A stretch of 64,000 nucleotides of DNA, taken from the NCBI GenBank assembly GCA_902685375.1, contig LR738556.1, positions 5,097,231 through 5,161,230 on the forward strand. Reading direction: 5' to 3'. The notes beneath the pieces are model-generated. The model was not told the DNA's origin and searched no databases. It saw only the letters and a list, made by a program, of their open reading frames with translations. Shown here in pieces: positions 44,600-56,569 of this stretch. The DNA comes from Neostethus bicornis. Taxonomy: Eukaryota; Chordata; Actinopteri; Atheriniformes; Phallostethidae. The position numbers and the translations under genes are program-made. Numbering within the stretch: the first letter of the stretch is position 1; the number at the start of each line of letters is the position of its first letter.

Positions 44600-44724
44600 C
44601 TCAATAAGAAAATCCCCCATCCTGAGACCGGCACGCCAGGCTACACCTCCTTCATCCACCGACTCCAAATACTGCAGAGCTGGGAAGGCTGGCGTAGGGG
44701 TGAACTCTTCGATTGGAGTTTGAG
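44600..44724 (-). CDS. shank1: shank1 exon: PDZ middle (residues 29-69)
   Basis: 125 nt, acceptor CTGCAG|CT, donor GAG|GTATCA, phase 1 in and phase 0 out. It encodes QTPIEEFTPTPAFPALQYLE, then the loop SVDEGGVAWRAGLRMGDFLIE. The sequence is nearly invariant across vertebrate SHANKs. The intron upstream is only 114 bp; the intron downstream (886 bp) contains a recent LINE insertion. Confidence 0.95.
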
Positions 44725-44838
44725 CTGCAGTGGTCATAGGGTTGTGAAATTATATTACAGCAGACGTTATCTGACTATCACATCTGACATAGAAATTGTC
44801 AAAAGAGATATTTTTTGTAATTATTGCTCACTTCTCAC

Positions 44839-44921
44839 CTTTGGCTCCTCTAAGCACAAAGCCGAAACCTTCGCTGTCTTTTTTCTGCAAAAGCACCGTC
44901 TTCTCCTTGATTATATAGTCA
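44839..44921 (-). CDS. shank1: shank1 exon: start of PDZ domain (model residues 1-28)
   Basis: 83 nt. The acceptor is a pyrimidine-rich tract ending CCAG, the donor AAAG|GTGAGA. It enters in phase 2 (one base completes a codon) and leaves in phase 1. It encodes DYIIKEKTVLLQKKDSEGF and then GFVLRGAK. The carboxylate-binding loop GFGF falls at model residues 18-21 and begins the class I PDZ fold that binds C-terminal T/S-x-L ligands such as GKAP. This is the most upstream exon recognised with certainty; its partner upstream exon must end in phase 2. Confidence 0.93.
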
Positions 44922-45400
44922 CTGGCAGGAAGCAAACAAAAGGTGAAACAGAGAGTTAGAAAGGAAACAAAAACAAACAAATAGAATATAATGGTGGAGA
45001 ATGACTGTTCCAGGTCTGGGTCTGGGTTCTGACTTTTGGCCCTTCAATTTTTGTCAGTCCTACATTTCTTAACATCTTTATGTCTTCACTAATCAGGACA
45101 ATTGATAGAAAAAGGCTTTGAAAATGAAACAGGAAAGATGTGTTAGCATCCTTCCACAATCCCGCTACGCAATCCAATCACGTGGATACACAAGTGACAG
45201 TGGAAAAAAATCAATAAATCAAAACAATAACCAACTTCGATGTCAACCACCTGCTTCACCAGCTCTTTCTTATTAAAACACCAATCAAGTATTTGGATTT
45301 GGATTGTACCACTCCATCTACTGCATCCTCTTCTGATGCTTATCCAGGATGCTGTTTCCAGCATAGGGAACCTCAGACTTCCTCACCCCAGCCACTCTTC
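44922..45400 (-). other. shank1 intron sequence upstream of the PDZ exons
   Basis: No SHANK exon recognised. The acceptor region of the first PDZ exon is at 44922-44940. Confidence 0.45.
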
Positions 45401-45800
45401 CAAAACACCTCAAGGTGTTTTGGCCAGCAGTGAGACACAGTCCATCCAGCAGGTCCTGAATCTAAGTTACCCAGATTACCTCACCATCCTGCAACTCTGG
45501 TCAAGATGGTATGAAGGGGGATCCTAACCAGATGTTTGAACTGTCCTATCTGGTTCTTCTCCACATGAAGGACTAACAGCTTTATTCCCAAACTCTCCCA
45601 GATGACAGAGTGCCTCACTTTGTCTCTTAAAGAAATTCTGGCCGTATCGCGGAAAAAATTCATTTTGACAGCTTGTATTCATAATATTTTTCTTCAAATC
45701 ACCGACCTCGCATGGTAAAGGAAAGAGTTAAACTTAAACCGACTGGTAAATTGAGAGCTTTGCTTTTTGGCATAGCTTTCTCTTCACCACAACAAACCAA
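45400..45800 (-). mobile_element. LINE family A, old diverged copy
   Basis: Minus frame reads MNFFRDTARISLRDKVRHSV, then LGIKLLVLHVEKNQIGQFKH LVRI, aligning to MSFLRRVAGLSLRDRVRSSA...VEPLLLQVERSQMGWFGHLVRM in younger copies with many substitutions. Confidence 0.65.
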
Positions 45801-45820
45801 TTTAGAGTCCTAATCATTTG

Positions 45821-46403
45821 CCGTATTTTCACGACCAAAAGGCGCACCGTATTAAAAGTCCTCATCCTCTGTTTCAGAATCTAACAGGTGCACTGAAACC
45901 AACATAGCAGGTTCACTTTCCTCGCTATCAGAGTCACTTTCTGTACCGATGCCTGCTTTTGCGAAAGCTCGGACAACAGTGCCAGCAGACACGTTAGCCC
46001 AAGCATCTACAATCCACTGGCAAACTGTGGCTTGACTCGCCTGGCACTGCCTTCCACCCTTCGTGAAGCTGTGGTCTCTTCTGGTCATCTATCGCTCCCA
46101 CACCGCTCGCAGTCTTACTTTGAACGACTGGTTCACGCCGATGTCCAGTGGTTGGAGTTTCTTTGTCAGACCTTCCAGAATTTCAGCAAGCGTAGTGTTC
46201 ATCGGCTTCACTTGTTTATTCACGTCGGCATTGAGATGAGCACGCATGGAGTCAACAATCGAAAGCGATGGGGATGCGTTGAAAAAAACATCCGGTCTCC
46301 GCAAAACACAACACTCATAAGGTGCACTGCACGATAGGGCGCACCGCTCATTCTGGAAAAAATCTTAGTCTTTTATATGCACCTTATGGTCATGAAAATA
46401 CGG
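45821..46403 (-). mobile_element. pogo-type DNA transposon remnant, copy 2
   Basis: Ends CCGTATTTTCACGACC and GGTCATGAAAATACGG are inverted repeats; right flank TA, left flank TG (decayed TA). Minus frames encode LEGLTKKLQPLDIGVNQSFK and VCQWIVDAWANVSAGTVVRA then FAKAGI and SETEDEDF, the end of the DDE domain and acidic tail of a pogo-like transposase. It keeps the opposite end of the protein from copy 1. Confidence 0.75.
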
Positions 46404-46409
46404 TACGTG

Positions 46410-47780
46410 TTCATCTCCCACTTAATCCTTCCATCACTCATAAATAAAACCATTAAGTACCCCACTTTGGGCAGAAACCAAGTGCATGGATTGGATTGAA
46501 AAACACTTACCTCCAATAAACCAGATTTCAATTATTAGTACCACCTTTTGCAAAATCAACTTTTGGGAGTGTTCTACATTCTAATAGTGATGTCTGCCCC
46601 TTGTATTTGTCACAAAAATGTTTTTAGAATTATTCAGTGTTTGTTAAAAAAGATTTTTCTAACACCCTCTCACGTGACAACGAATAAGTTGTTCTACAGC
46701 AATGGCAGAACTGGTTACATCAATTAATCTTTTTACAAAGCAGAAAGCGATTTAGGGTTAGGGTTGGACACATGCTCCACTAACCCATGCTCCTCTTCCC
46801 TCTCGTCAGGATAGGTGATTCACTCTGAACCCATGTCACATTTCGGAGGTTGAGGCAGTGCATTTCGAGGAAAAGTAAGGGGATGAATGATACAATCGTT
46901 TTACACTTCCTGATCTGTGTTCATGCTTTTTAAACCAACAAGACTTTATAAAATGCAAATTTTGAGACCATTGAGTTAGAAAGAAGAAAATAAAATATTT
47001 ATTTAATATTTATTACTGATTATTAATTCTTACATTTTTATACGGCATATCCTTAAAGGGCCCTGTTTTGACAGTAAAATACTGAAATTAACTCTACAAC
47101 TAATAATTTCTAATAATTACCAATTTATTCTATAGAATATAACTAGCAATGACAAAATATTAAGATTTTTTTTTCCAGTGCTTCACATTTCGGTATGGGT
47201 TTGACAGCGAGCCCGCAGCCAATTTCTTCCAGAATCTCTCTAGCAGAAGCTATATACGGTACAGTGGTGTCGCTTGTTGCCTCAGCAACAGCTAGTACTG
47301 GACACAAGGAAACTTGGGTTGGTCCACGAGAAGAGCCAAGCTATGTAATGGTAAACTATTAGTCACTGACAGCAAAAAACAGTCGACGCATACTCACAGG
47401 TGGAGCTCAGCACATTTATTTTCTATGCTGTGACACAAACGAGAAGAGAAATATGTGCCTGGTGGGAAAATTGCCATTTGAGTTACGGCCATACTGAAGT
47501 AATTGGCACGTGGTTTTAACCAAGTACATTTCGATGCTCAGAAATGATTTCTTTTACCATTGACTATTTTGGTATGTAATGATTTATAAAAACTTAATTT
47601 GAAAGTTCTAAAGGCGATTTTTATATTTTTACTTTAAACATCTCAATTTCTTTTAAACAGGTCATTAAAAAGCAGAACCAAAAACCCCAGTGCCAAAAAA
47701 GGAACAATTAAATAAACAGTGAGAGCTGTTTAAGCAGTTATTTTTTTTCTTTAAGTCTTTATATTTCACAGTATTTGCCA
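46410..47780. other. Non-coding stretch, nothing recognised
   Basis: AT-rich, no exon or defined repeat recognised. Confidence 0.45.
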
Positions 47781-47849
47781 AATTAATTTGGCAAAAAGAA
47801 CATTTTTCCATTTTCTGATTGGAGATTATACTCAGTCAGTCACTGTCTT

Positions 47850-48180
47850 AACCGTCTATCCCTTAAGGGATTCAGGGGCATGCTGGAGCCCATCCCAGCT
47901 AATTCAAGGCGAGGGGCAGGGTACAAACCCGAACAGGTCGCCGTTCTGTTGCAGGGCCACTCACACACACTCGCTCCTAGGGGCAATTTGGCAATGGCCA
48001 ATCAACCTAACATGCATGTTTTTGGATGGTAGGAGGAAACAAGAGTAGTTGGAGAAAACCCACACAAGCATGGGGAGGGCATGCAAACTCCACACAGAAA
48101 AGCTAGTGTTCATAGCCTCGTCCTGATCCGGGACTCGAACCTATGACCTTCTTACTGTGAGGCCACTCTGCTAACATATA
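47850..48180 (-). repeat. SINE family C copy
   Basis: Contains CAGGTCGCCGTTCTGTTGCA, AACATGCATGTTTTTGGATG and a right-end head GACTCGAACCTATGACCTTC, i.e. a minus-strand B box GGTTCGAGTCC. Confidence 0.7.
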
Positions 48181-48939
48181 AAAAGGTCAAATTTGTTACA
48201 GTAACAAATAACTAACTGATTTTGAAAGTTAATCTTTATTATTGTTTTAAAAAATATTTAATATGGATACTCTAGCAACATTCGAGCAATACACACTCAT
48301 CAAAGTGCGTCGATCCCAGTTCATCAAGTCAGTATATGAAGGAATCCGCACAAAAAAATTCAGCCATAGTCATGTTACTCTGATTACTTGTTGAGTTTAA
48401 ACCACTCTGGGGCTCATGGGATGACGACTGGCACCATTTTGTAATATGTCAAGTGCGCTTGTCTCATTATGAATGAACTTGAACAGTCATTCAGTCAGTA
48501 GTGAGTCAGAGAGGTATATACGTGCTATCAGCTGTAACATACTGTAACCACATGCTGATAATCCCATCGTGCACCAAAATAGTCCCAGCCCACTCCATCT
48601 GTTCCTCCCCTCTCTTTTTTTCTTTTTGATATCTTTTCCCACCATTTTTTCCCAGACTGTTTCCTTGGTTTTCTTTCTGATCAGCCAGAAAGTTTTTTTC
48701 CTAATCACAAATTCCCCCTTGTGATCTTTTTCATTCACTTTATTAAGTGTGTGATTCTTTCAGTAAGCTGTGAGAGCCTCTCTGTCTCTGCCAAGACTCA
48801 GTCGCTTTGTTATCCCACTCCTTTTGTCCATTTATGCAACCAAGCTCACATCCTAAAAGCTCCCAGAAAAAAAATTATATACACAGTTCACACATATTCT
48901 TTTTAACATGTTGTAATGAAGTTATTTTCTATTCCGTCG

Positions 48940-49165
48940 TCTTCTGCTTATTTGGCGCCGGGTCGCGAGGGCAACAGCCTCAAATAGAAAACCAAGGTTC
49001 TCACACCCAAGCTGCATCCTCCAGCTCACCCGGAAGGATCCCGAGGTATTCTCCGGCTAGCTGTGGGACATAGTCTCTCAAGCGGGCCCGGGGCCTGCCT
49101 CTGGTTCTCATCCTTCTGAGATGTGCCCGAAACACCTCACTAGTAAGGCGCTCGAGAGACTTGAA
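48940..49165 (-). mobile_element. LINE family A, 3' end fragment
   Basis: Plus-strand landmarks CGCGAGGGCAACAGCCTCAA, CCTCCAGCTCACCCGGAAGG and GATGTGCCCGAAACACCTCA in family order, reverse orientation. Closed by stops. Confidence 0.75.
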
Positions 49166-49489
49166 GTTATGACGTTATAAAGCACCAAAATGTGAATTAA
49201 CTAGACAACTTCTTTAAAAACTGGTAAAAGCAATCATCATATCCTTCCTATGGATTAAACATGCAACAAGTCATTCGATGTTTCATTAACTATAAATCTC
49301 ACTTTGTATGCAGCTTTAAAAGTTATAGAAGAGTCAACACTTCCACAGTCGAAACGTTAAAATTGCCATAGAGAAAAGTTCGTATTTCTTTGAAAGAATG
49401 CATTAAATTGGAAATAATGATATTTGCATAATTTAAAATAGTTGAAAGTTTATAAGACTGGTTGTCTATTTTTGTAAGCTGCTGTGACA

Positions 49490-49610
49490 TATTTGTGGCC
49501 CGTCCAGGTTGTACTCTGCCTCTCGCTGGCTAGTTCAGGCTCAAGCAACCTCTGCAACCAAGTGAGAATCAGGCAGTTAGAAAAGTGGATGGATGAAATT
49601 GTGGCTCGTA
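49490..49610 (+). repeat. SINE-like tail fragment
   Basis: GGCCCGTCCAGGTTGTACTC ... CAGTTAGAAAAGTGGATGGA is a widespread teleost repeat tail motif; the head is missing. Confidence 0.5.
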
Positions 49611-50394
49611 AGCATATTTAAGGACCATTTTCTGTTATCATGCTAACCATGAGTTATAACAAAGTGACACCAACTCCGAGTAAATAGACATTTTTAAGAA
49701 ACATTTGGAGCAGGGATGGCCAATATATGTTGTTTATAATTTATTATGAAAGTATTTACTGCTGTAAGAATTAGTTACCCCAAAGTAGAAAAAAAAGTTG
49801 AAAAACATCTTAATATGTGATACATTTGCAATCTGACACCTGTGGAATATTTGCGATAATGGCAGAGCAGGTATGCCATGCAGTAAACAGCTTTTTCCGA
49901 AAAAGGTCTCTAGCTTTGCAATGTGACAATCTGTTGCTTTTAGTGATAGATATTAAGTAAAAAACATTCAGCTGAATGACCCGATTTAGACGTGAAATTC
50001 AAATTTGGTGCTGCTTGGAATGTGTCGTTCACATAATAACTTTAAAAGTTACAAATTCTCAATTTAAACTTTCTGTAAGGTGTTTTTTAAGGTGTGTAAG
50101 CTGTGTCTACTGGTGTTTATTTAAGGTCATTTTTATCTATCATTTGAATGACATATTTTTTAGAGTGTATCACCAATTCCTTGGTAGGAGTGTGTAGTTT
50201 CTGACAATCCACAACCGCCATCATTTAAAAATTCCATTAGCCACTATGTGATTTAAAATTGAAACATAAAAAGATCAAGGTAGTTTTTGGTTAAAACTTG
50301 AAGTCTTGTGTGTTAACAAATGTGTGAACATGGTCAGCGGTGCTTAGAAAAGAATTGTCAAAGAATGTCATGATTAGTAGTTCAGTTAATCAGA

Positions 50395-50665
50395 ATCAGA
50401 ATATACTTTAATGATCCCACACATGGGAAATTTGTTTGTCACAGCAACAACTTCCCTTCTGCTAAGTGAGTCGTTGTAGAGCCTGATCACGTACGGGAAG
50501 AAAGACCTCCGGTAACGAGATGTTCTCAAGCGGAGCTGTCTGAGCCTCTTGGAGAAAGAGCTCCGCTGTTCATCCAGGAGTGGGTAGAGAGGATGGTCAT
50601 GATTGTCTATGATGGACTAAAGTTTGTTCAGTGACCTCCTCTCCACCACTGCATCAAGTGAGTTA
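50395..50665 (-). mobile_element. LINE 3' fragment, uninterrupted relative of 14035-15445
   Basis: Includes CTGTCTGAGCCTCTTGGAGA, GGGTAGAGAGGATGGTCATG and, without interruption, GATGGACTAAAGTTTGTTCA. It serves as a natural empty-site reference for hAT copy 1. A minus-strand TTAATGATCCCACACATGGG end matches 14045-14070. Confidence 0.75.
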
Positions 50666-50669
50666 ATAC

Positions 50670-51655
50670 CTGTTAATAGCTGGAGTGCATGGTGAAACGT
50701 CTTTTCTTTGCAGATGATACTATTCTCTTTATAAAACTAGCTGGTGATTATCAAAACTTTTTTAAATGAACTCTGTTTTATTTTTAGAGCCAAGCAGCGC
50801 AACAAAGTTGCTTCACGAACAATGAATCATATTACAAAGATTACTTGTTGAGTTTAAACCATTTTAGAGCACGAGGACAAGGACCGACTCTTGCTAGTAG
50901 CACACAATGACACTCAACACAATCGATACACGCAATCGCTAAACTAAACTAAAGGAGAACTTTAAACACTTAAAAGTAACTTTTCCACATGTTTGGAAAT
51001 GTTTTAACTCACATTCTTGTTTAGAGAAAACAAACAGAACAGGTCTTTGAAACCACCTCTCTGATCTGCATTCTTCAAAAGATGCAGTCATAAAAAAAGA
51101 TCATGTATGTTTAAATTAGTCTTGTTTGGTGAAGCATGCTGCTATCCAGGTGTCAAACAAGAAACTGGAACTTGTCATGCACACTGCATCATTATAAACT
51201 GCCTCACCATGCGTTTTTTTCCCAGCATTGGCATCCATTCGCTCCCTCTCTCTCCTTCTATGACTCTCACACACTCTGGTAAACACACCGAAACATGTTA
51301 CACATCAAACTGGACGCGAACGCATCATCCGTCAGAAATATGCTCACAGTATTTTTCATTGGCAACAGCGAACGCATCATCAGTCCCAAGGAACCGCACA
51401 CACAAACGCACATTTTGATGTGTTTATGCAGACAAACTAGCACACAATCAGCCTATGAATGAGACAAACCAGCGTTTCTGCCGGTGCAGCATAGCTGGAG
51501 GACATTTGTTCAGAGAGCGGCTGGAAGCAGGGGGAACGACACACTCACACATGTTCACAGAGCGAAACAGAACGACTGCACTGCTCATCCAGCGGGCTGT
51601 GCACCAGCTCTCCCTCACATGCATGGATCACACATCTGTCTGCAAGCATGCTTTG
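50670..51655. other. Non-coding stretch, nothing recognised
   Basis: No exon or repeat recognised. Confidence 0.4.
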
Positions 51656-51659
51656 TAAC

Positions 51660-52280
51660 ATCTGTCAATCCTTCTAATCGATCCTGCCCTGCCGTCCATG
51701 ATGTCCATAAGCATGCGTCCCTACATCTCCCCCAAATGCCGTTCTGGAGGAACAGAGCGAGAAAGAGGAGGATGTGTGGGTATAAAAAAGCCCCGGCAGG
51801 TACCTGTAAATGAACCAGATGCTCCTATTCACAGGGCCCAGCGACGGCCAGGAAGAAGAGAGGGAGAGGGAGAGGGAGAGATCCTCCTCGCCGCATGCCC
51901 CCATCGCCATTTCCTCCCCTCCCTCTCCTCCTCCTTCTCCTGCTCCTTCTTCTCGTCTTCCAGCGAGATAGTAGTGAGTGTGAGCCGCGAGAGAGGAGGA
52001 GGAGAGAAGGAAGATGAGGAGAGAGAGATGGAAGAAGGGAAAGGAAGAGGGCCGAGCTCTACCAGCCCCTTCATACTTAAGACAGAGAAGAGGAGGAATG
52101 GAAGAGAGTGAGGGATGGAGATGGTTTGCTGTGACTGCGACACAGAGAGAGAGAGAGAGAGAGAGAGAAGAGGAGGAGGAAGAGAAGGAGATCGTGGGGG
52201 GGAAAGGTGGCTTAAAGAAGGAGGATGAGAGCGAGAGGTGATTGAGTTTGTTCACAGGGGGGTTTGTGTCCAAACGCACA
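51660..52280. promoter_or_regulatory. Purine/pyrimidine-asymmetric, possible promoter region
   Basis: About 600 bp of strongly strand-asymmetric DNA (GA-rich on plus, CT-rich on minus) with more CpGs than its surroundings and a (GA)n run at about 52141-52168. A TATAAAAAAG box lies on the plus strand at 51781-51790. It is largely free of recognisable transposons and encloses the candidate alternative exon. Such polypurine blocks with CpGs occur at vertebrate promoters, but low-complexity expansion alone could also explain it. Confidence 0.3.
51804..51910 (-). CDS. Candidate alternative first coding exon of a PDZ-first shank1 isoform
   Basis: Two in-frame ATGs (51908-51910 and 51902-51904, both with G at -3 and G at +4) open a 35-codon frame: MAMGACGEEDLSLSLSLSSS, then WPSLGPVNRSIWFIY. 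It ends TTTACAG|GTACCT in phase 2. The first certain shank1 exon needs exactly phase 2; the join would read ...WFIYS-DYIIKEK. SHANK2 and SHANK3 have known internal promoters giving short forms that start just before the PDZ. Against it: the donor is weak at +4 to +6, part of the peptide is low-complexity CT repeat, and phase agreement has a one-in-three chance. It could be a chance open frame. Confidence 0.33.
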
Positions 52281-52664
52281 CTTTCCCTCCAGACATGCAG
52301 TGATCACGCAATTGGTGCACACACGGCACATCTTCACCTGTCCTCCTCCTCATACATTCAATGTCTCTTCACTTCCTTTAGCTTTTCGGTTTGTTTTTCA
52401 GCATTAAATCCGCTTGCTGGTAAAGCTGAACTTTGAGAAACCTGCTTGATGTTTATGTGAATGACACAAAGTTCCAACAGCATCAATCTTCCAGAAGTCT
52501 CCTGGAATCTAATGGGATTCCGGAACAGTAAACTTAGATCACACAGTTGGGAAGGTCTCCTGTAAACGTCCTGTTAGCAGACCATACAGAATGCCAGTGG
52601 AATATTTTTTGTAAATGCAGACATTAGAATTAAACACTGATGCATGATGCCTCTTGAACACGTC

Positions 52665-52822
52665 CCACCAACAGAAGATACAGGGGTAAGACCCACATTC
52701 TGCTGAAGACACAGCTGGACCGAGAATACCCTGGGATGTGATGAGAATTTGGCCCAGGTGAGAGAAGTCTAGGTTTCCCTGCTGTTGCCCTGCGATCTGA
52801 TCCCCGATAAGATCAGGCAAAG
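52665..52822 (+). mobile_element. LINE family A, very diverged 3' end
   Basis: Order of blocks ACACGTCCCACC, AAGACCCACATTCTGCTG, GACACAGCTGGACCGAGAAT and GAAGTCTAGGTTTCCCTGCT follows family A, with heavy substitution. It directly abuts a hAT-like MITE. Confidence 0.5.
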
Positions 52823-52825
52823 TCA

Positions 52826-53392
52826 GGCATGGGCAAACTACGGCCCGCGGGTCTACATGCGGCTCGGTAAATGTTTTAATCCGGTCCACTGAACTTCAAA
52901 AAATTAAATAAATAAACCATGTTAATGTTTTATTTCACCTGCAATTCTAATGTTTCCTCACTTGATGGCACCAAAGATACAACAACACTGCTCGCATTAA
53001 AATGTGTGGGTCACCATGATGAGCACGTTGTGAAAATAAACAATGTTCACAGATATGGGAAGTCATCGGGCACAATACACGCACGTAAACAGGCGTGTCA
53101 CATGTTAAAAACAAGAAAAATGTTATACCAAGTGCTTAGATTTCAAACTTAGCGCCACTAAATGCACGTTTTTAACCGCCAACCCACAAGAATCCAGATC
53201 TAGCGCAGCTAGATTTGAAATTTAACGCTCTTGATTAAACATTTATCGCTTGTTTAAAATCTAGCGCGCCATTCTATCGATTTAATCTAGCGGTTATCCA
53301 AGCATGCCATCCATCTGCTCCTGTTCCGGCCCTCTGGTCAAATGTTAGAACTCAATGTGGCCCAGGAACCTAAAAGTTCGCCCACCCTAGGT
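52826..53392. mobile_element. hAT-like MITE with GGGCAAAC ends, copy 2
   Basis: Left end CAGGCATGGGCAAACTACGG, right end AAAAGTTCGCCCACCCTA. Internal blocks (ACAGATATGGGAAGTCATCG, CATCTGCTCCTGTTCCGGCC, AATGTGGCCCAGGAACCTAA) shared with copies 1 and 3. Confidence 0.65.
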
Positions 53393-53919
53393 TTAGCTAA
53401 TATAGCACACAAACTAGTTTAAAACAATGAAGTTACAGAGTTACACTTCATTCAAGATTTGTGTCAAAAGTCCAAAATGAAGTCTCATTTGTTAGCTTGA
53501 TCTTACCTAGCGTGTTTGGAAGGATAGAAGATTGTCTGGTAATGTTCCAAGTTATCGAGAACCTTAGAAACCAAACTTTGAGTGTTTTTCAAGAAAAACA
53601 TCTTAACTTTTTTGACATGATGTTTCAGAGCTATCTCCTTTGGGGAACATTATCTGTTCAAACATTTTTGGTGGATTAAGGTGGCGCCTGCTATAGTTAA
53701 GACGCTGTATTGCAGGGGTATTGAACTCAAATTCATGAGGGCCGTTGTTCTCAAGGTCTTATTATGTTTTTGGTTCACCACATCTGACTCTGATAAAGTG
53801 AAATCAAAAGCTAATTAAGTTTGAAGCAATGATTCGGTAACCTGAAAATACCGTGTCTTCACACGGGCCACAATTCTACAAAATAGTTTTTTAACTAAAA
53901 AAAAAAAAAGGACTAATCT

Positions 53920-54105
53920 ATTCATCCCTCACCAGGGAAATTTGTGTGCTACACTCCTTACACCGCAGCAGGCTGCCCACAACAATGGTGAGAGAAATGG
54001 GGGGTTAGGTGTCTTCTCCAAGGACCCTAGATGTGCTCTCTGTGGGATGCGATCCCGCGAACTTCCGGTCCGCGGCGAACTGAGCTGCCGTCTCCCCTAC
54101 TAATT
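53920..54105 (-). repeat. SINE family D copy
   Basis: TTCATCCCTCACCAGGGAAA, TACACCGCAGCAGGCTGCCC, GTGTCTTCTCCAAGGACCCT, then the decayed tRNA-like head at the right end. Confidence 0.65.
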
Positions 54106-54114
54106 ATGAAAGTC

Positions 54115-54495
54115 GGTTCAAATATTCATCTTCTAAATCGTCCGTTCCTGACGGGTTTGTGGAGCATAACGGAGCCTAACCCGGCTGATTCAAGGCGAAA
54201 GGTAGCGTACACCCTCAACAGGTCACTAGTCTATCACTGGGCTACACACACACAACTATCCACATACACTCATTCCTAGGGGCAATTTCACAGTGGCAGC
54301 CTAACATGTATGTTTTTGGAGAGTGGGAGGAAACCACAGTACCTGGAAGAAACCTACGCACACACTGGGGGAACATGCAAACTTCACACAGGAAGGCCAG
54401 TGTTCAAAGCCTCTTCCCCACCCAGGACTCAAAGCCCCTGCCTTCTTGCAATGAAGCCACTGTGCTAACCACTGCACCATCGTGCCGCCCTGGTT
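54115..54495 (-). repeat. SINE family C copy
   Basis: AACATGTATGTTTTTGGAGA, GGGGGAACATGCAAACTTCA and right-end head TGTGCTAACCACTGCACCAT. It follows directly on a family D copy. Confidence 0.65.
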
Positions 54496-54912
54496 CAACT
54501 ATATTAACTAAAATTTTGGGAAAAAACAGCATGATTTTGGAGGTCAAAGCCAGCCAAATGTTGAACTTAAAGAAAAGAGATGTTACATCCTTAAACCAAC
54601 CAGGAGGTAACAAAAATGGTTCAAACAAAGTGTTGTATCAGTTGTGTTTACTGTTTGACCAAAAAAAAAAAACAAACACCAACCAAAAAAGTGCCAATGT
54701 CTATTGGTCTGGATAAAATGAACTACAACCAAACGATAAGAAGATGAGTCCTTACACATAAGTCCAAACTTATCCTTTACATATCTACTATGTACGTTTG
54801 CATAAAGCAGACTCAATGGGTATGTTGGCATGATTACAAAGCTGTACCAGCTTCATTTGCCATTTAGCAACTGGGTTGGAGACGCAAACCCAAAAAAAAG
54901 CAAAAAAAAGAG

Positions 54913-55396
54913 TCCGTTCCGTTCCGTCATCTTCCGCTTGTTCCGGGGTCGGGTCGCGGGGGCAACAGCCTCAAACGGTCAGCCCATGCCTCTCTCACCC
55001 TGGCTGTGTCCTCCAGCTCACCCGGAAGAATCCCAAGTCTTTCCCCGGCCAGCTGTGAGACATATTCTCTCCAGCGGGTCCGGGGTCTGCCCCTTGGTCT
55101 CCTCCCGGTGGGATGTGCCCGAAACACCTCGCCCGCGAAGCACTCGGGGGTGCATCCTGATCAGATGCCCGAACCACCCCATCTGGCTTCTGTCGACCTG
55201 GAGGAGGAGCGGCTCGACACCGAGCTCCTCCTGGATTGCAGAGCTCCTCACCCGATCTCTGAGTGAGAGCCCAGCCACCCTGCGGCGGAAGCTCATTTCG
55301 GCCGCTTGTACCCGTGATCTCATTCTTTCGGTCACCACCCACAGCTGGTGACCATAGGTGAGGGTTGGAACGTAGATCGACTTGTAAATCGAGAGA
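54913..55396 (-). mobile_element. LINE family A copy
   Basis: Minus frame: YKSIYVPTLTYGHQLWVVTE, MSFRRRVAGLSLRDRVRSSA, ELGVEPLLLQVDRSQMGWFG, then a frameshift and HPTGRRPRGRPRTRWREYVS. GGAAC-type tail at its left end. Truncated on the 5' side inside YKSIYV. Confidence 0.85.
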
Positions 55397-55399
55397 AGA

Positions 55400-56560
55400 A
55401 AAGAAAAAAGAAGAAAGAAAAGAGTCATCATGAGAAAATCTTCAATACTGACTCAGTTATGTTTTGTCCTTAAACTAGGATTTGATGCCGATATTTTAGC
55501 GTTTTTCAGACAAATTAATTGAACAACAAACTAAAGTGAACAAAACTAATTTCTAATATATTCACCAGTCATTACAAAGGTTTTGCTACCAGATTCAACC
55601 AACCCTCCACAGGGCACTGAAAACAAGAACGTGCTGTATAAATGACGAAATGATCATGAATAACTATCCCATGTGCCTTTACGATCATCCTCAACCTGCC
55701 TTCTCCACCCTATTTCTCCTTTTTCTCTTCTATCCAGCCCCTGACGTGTGAGACAGTTGGTGCACGCGGACACATGCTGCAATGCTCCACTATGTTGAAA
55801 ACAAAGCATGAATGAGAAACTGGAGCAAAAGAACAGGGGAGCTGTGAGGCAGACAGAGAGAGAAGAGACGACTGACAAACTGCTGGCAGATGAGTGGTGG
55901 AAAGAGGAAAAGGAGGTGGACACAGGATGAGAGAAAGAGAGAGAGAGGGGAGTAGATTCTCTCAAAAAGCCACTCACATCATCTCCCGGTCAGAACCTCT
56001 TTCCACGTAGGTAGAAATTGTCCTCTGTCGACTTGTTCACCCTCCCTCTTTCCTTCTGTCATCCTTTCAAATTCCACCTGCTTTGGAGAACGATCACAGC
56101 CCTCGTCTTTTCCCTTCTCATATCTTTGTTTTTTTGTTTTCCTGCCTGCATGTCGGGCTCCACCACCCTATGTGTGCGTGTGACTGAGAGAGCTTCACTG
56201 GGTGGAGCAAAAGCTGACAGAAGGTCCACATGATCATGTGTTTGTGTTTATGAGCATCTCCAGATTTGTCCTCATCTCCATGCATCACTACATTAGTATG
56301 ATCTTCATAATCAGGAAAATGTGAAAGTTAAAATAAGTCGGATGTTTTTCTAAACTTTTTACTGGATCTGACCCACAGTTTGCATAAAGATCCCATGTGA
56401 GCTGGGTGAAGAGCGGCTGATCTACTGGCTTTCTGCCAGCTTAGTGAAATCCTTCCATCATGCACAGTAACACATATTTTTCTTTATTCAAACTTGCAGA
56501 GTTTCCAAATGGGGAACTATGACATGTTCATTACCTTATTTGCATTTTGACTTTAATGAC
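55400..56560. other. Non-coding stretch with GA-rich tract
   Basis: A GA-rich patch at about 55850-55950; no exon recognised. Confidence 0.4.
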
Positions 56561-56569
56561 TTTTTTTGT

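Larger units (their letters stand above)
30477..44921 (-). other. shank1: shank1 gene, 3' part (PDZ to SAM), ten exons
   Basis: SHANK proteins are master scaffolds of the postsynaptic density at excitatory synapses. They bind GKAP/SAPAP through PDZ, Homer through a PPxxF motif, and self-assemble through SAM. Ten minus-strand exons were placed by matching splice sites and phase; their sum is 5119 nt, one nt completing a codon plus 1706 in-frame codons including stop. SHANK1 rather than SHANK2/3 is indicated by the linker EKKRTVYQMALNKLDEILAA, by MLRQKSIG before RSLSVPGP, by KSIDEGMFSA, by DSTASSLTSYDSEVA and by the region RRAPSPLI...RPSSLPLLP before SAM (comparison from memory of vertebrate SHANK1). 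Ankyrin and SH3 exons are not seen in the 19 kb upstream. Introns hold many transposons, but every exon is open. Confidence 0.93.
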
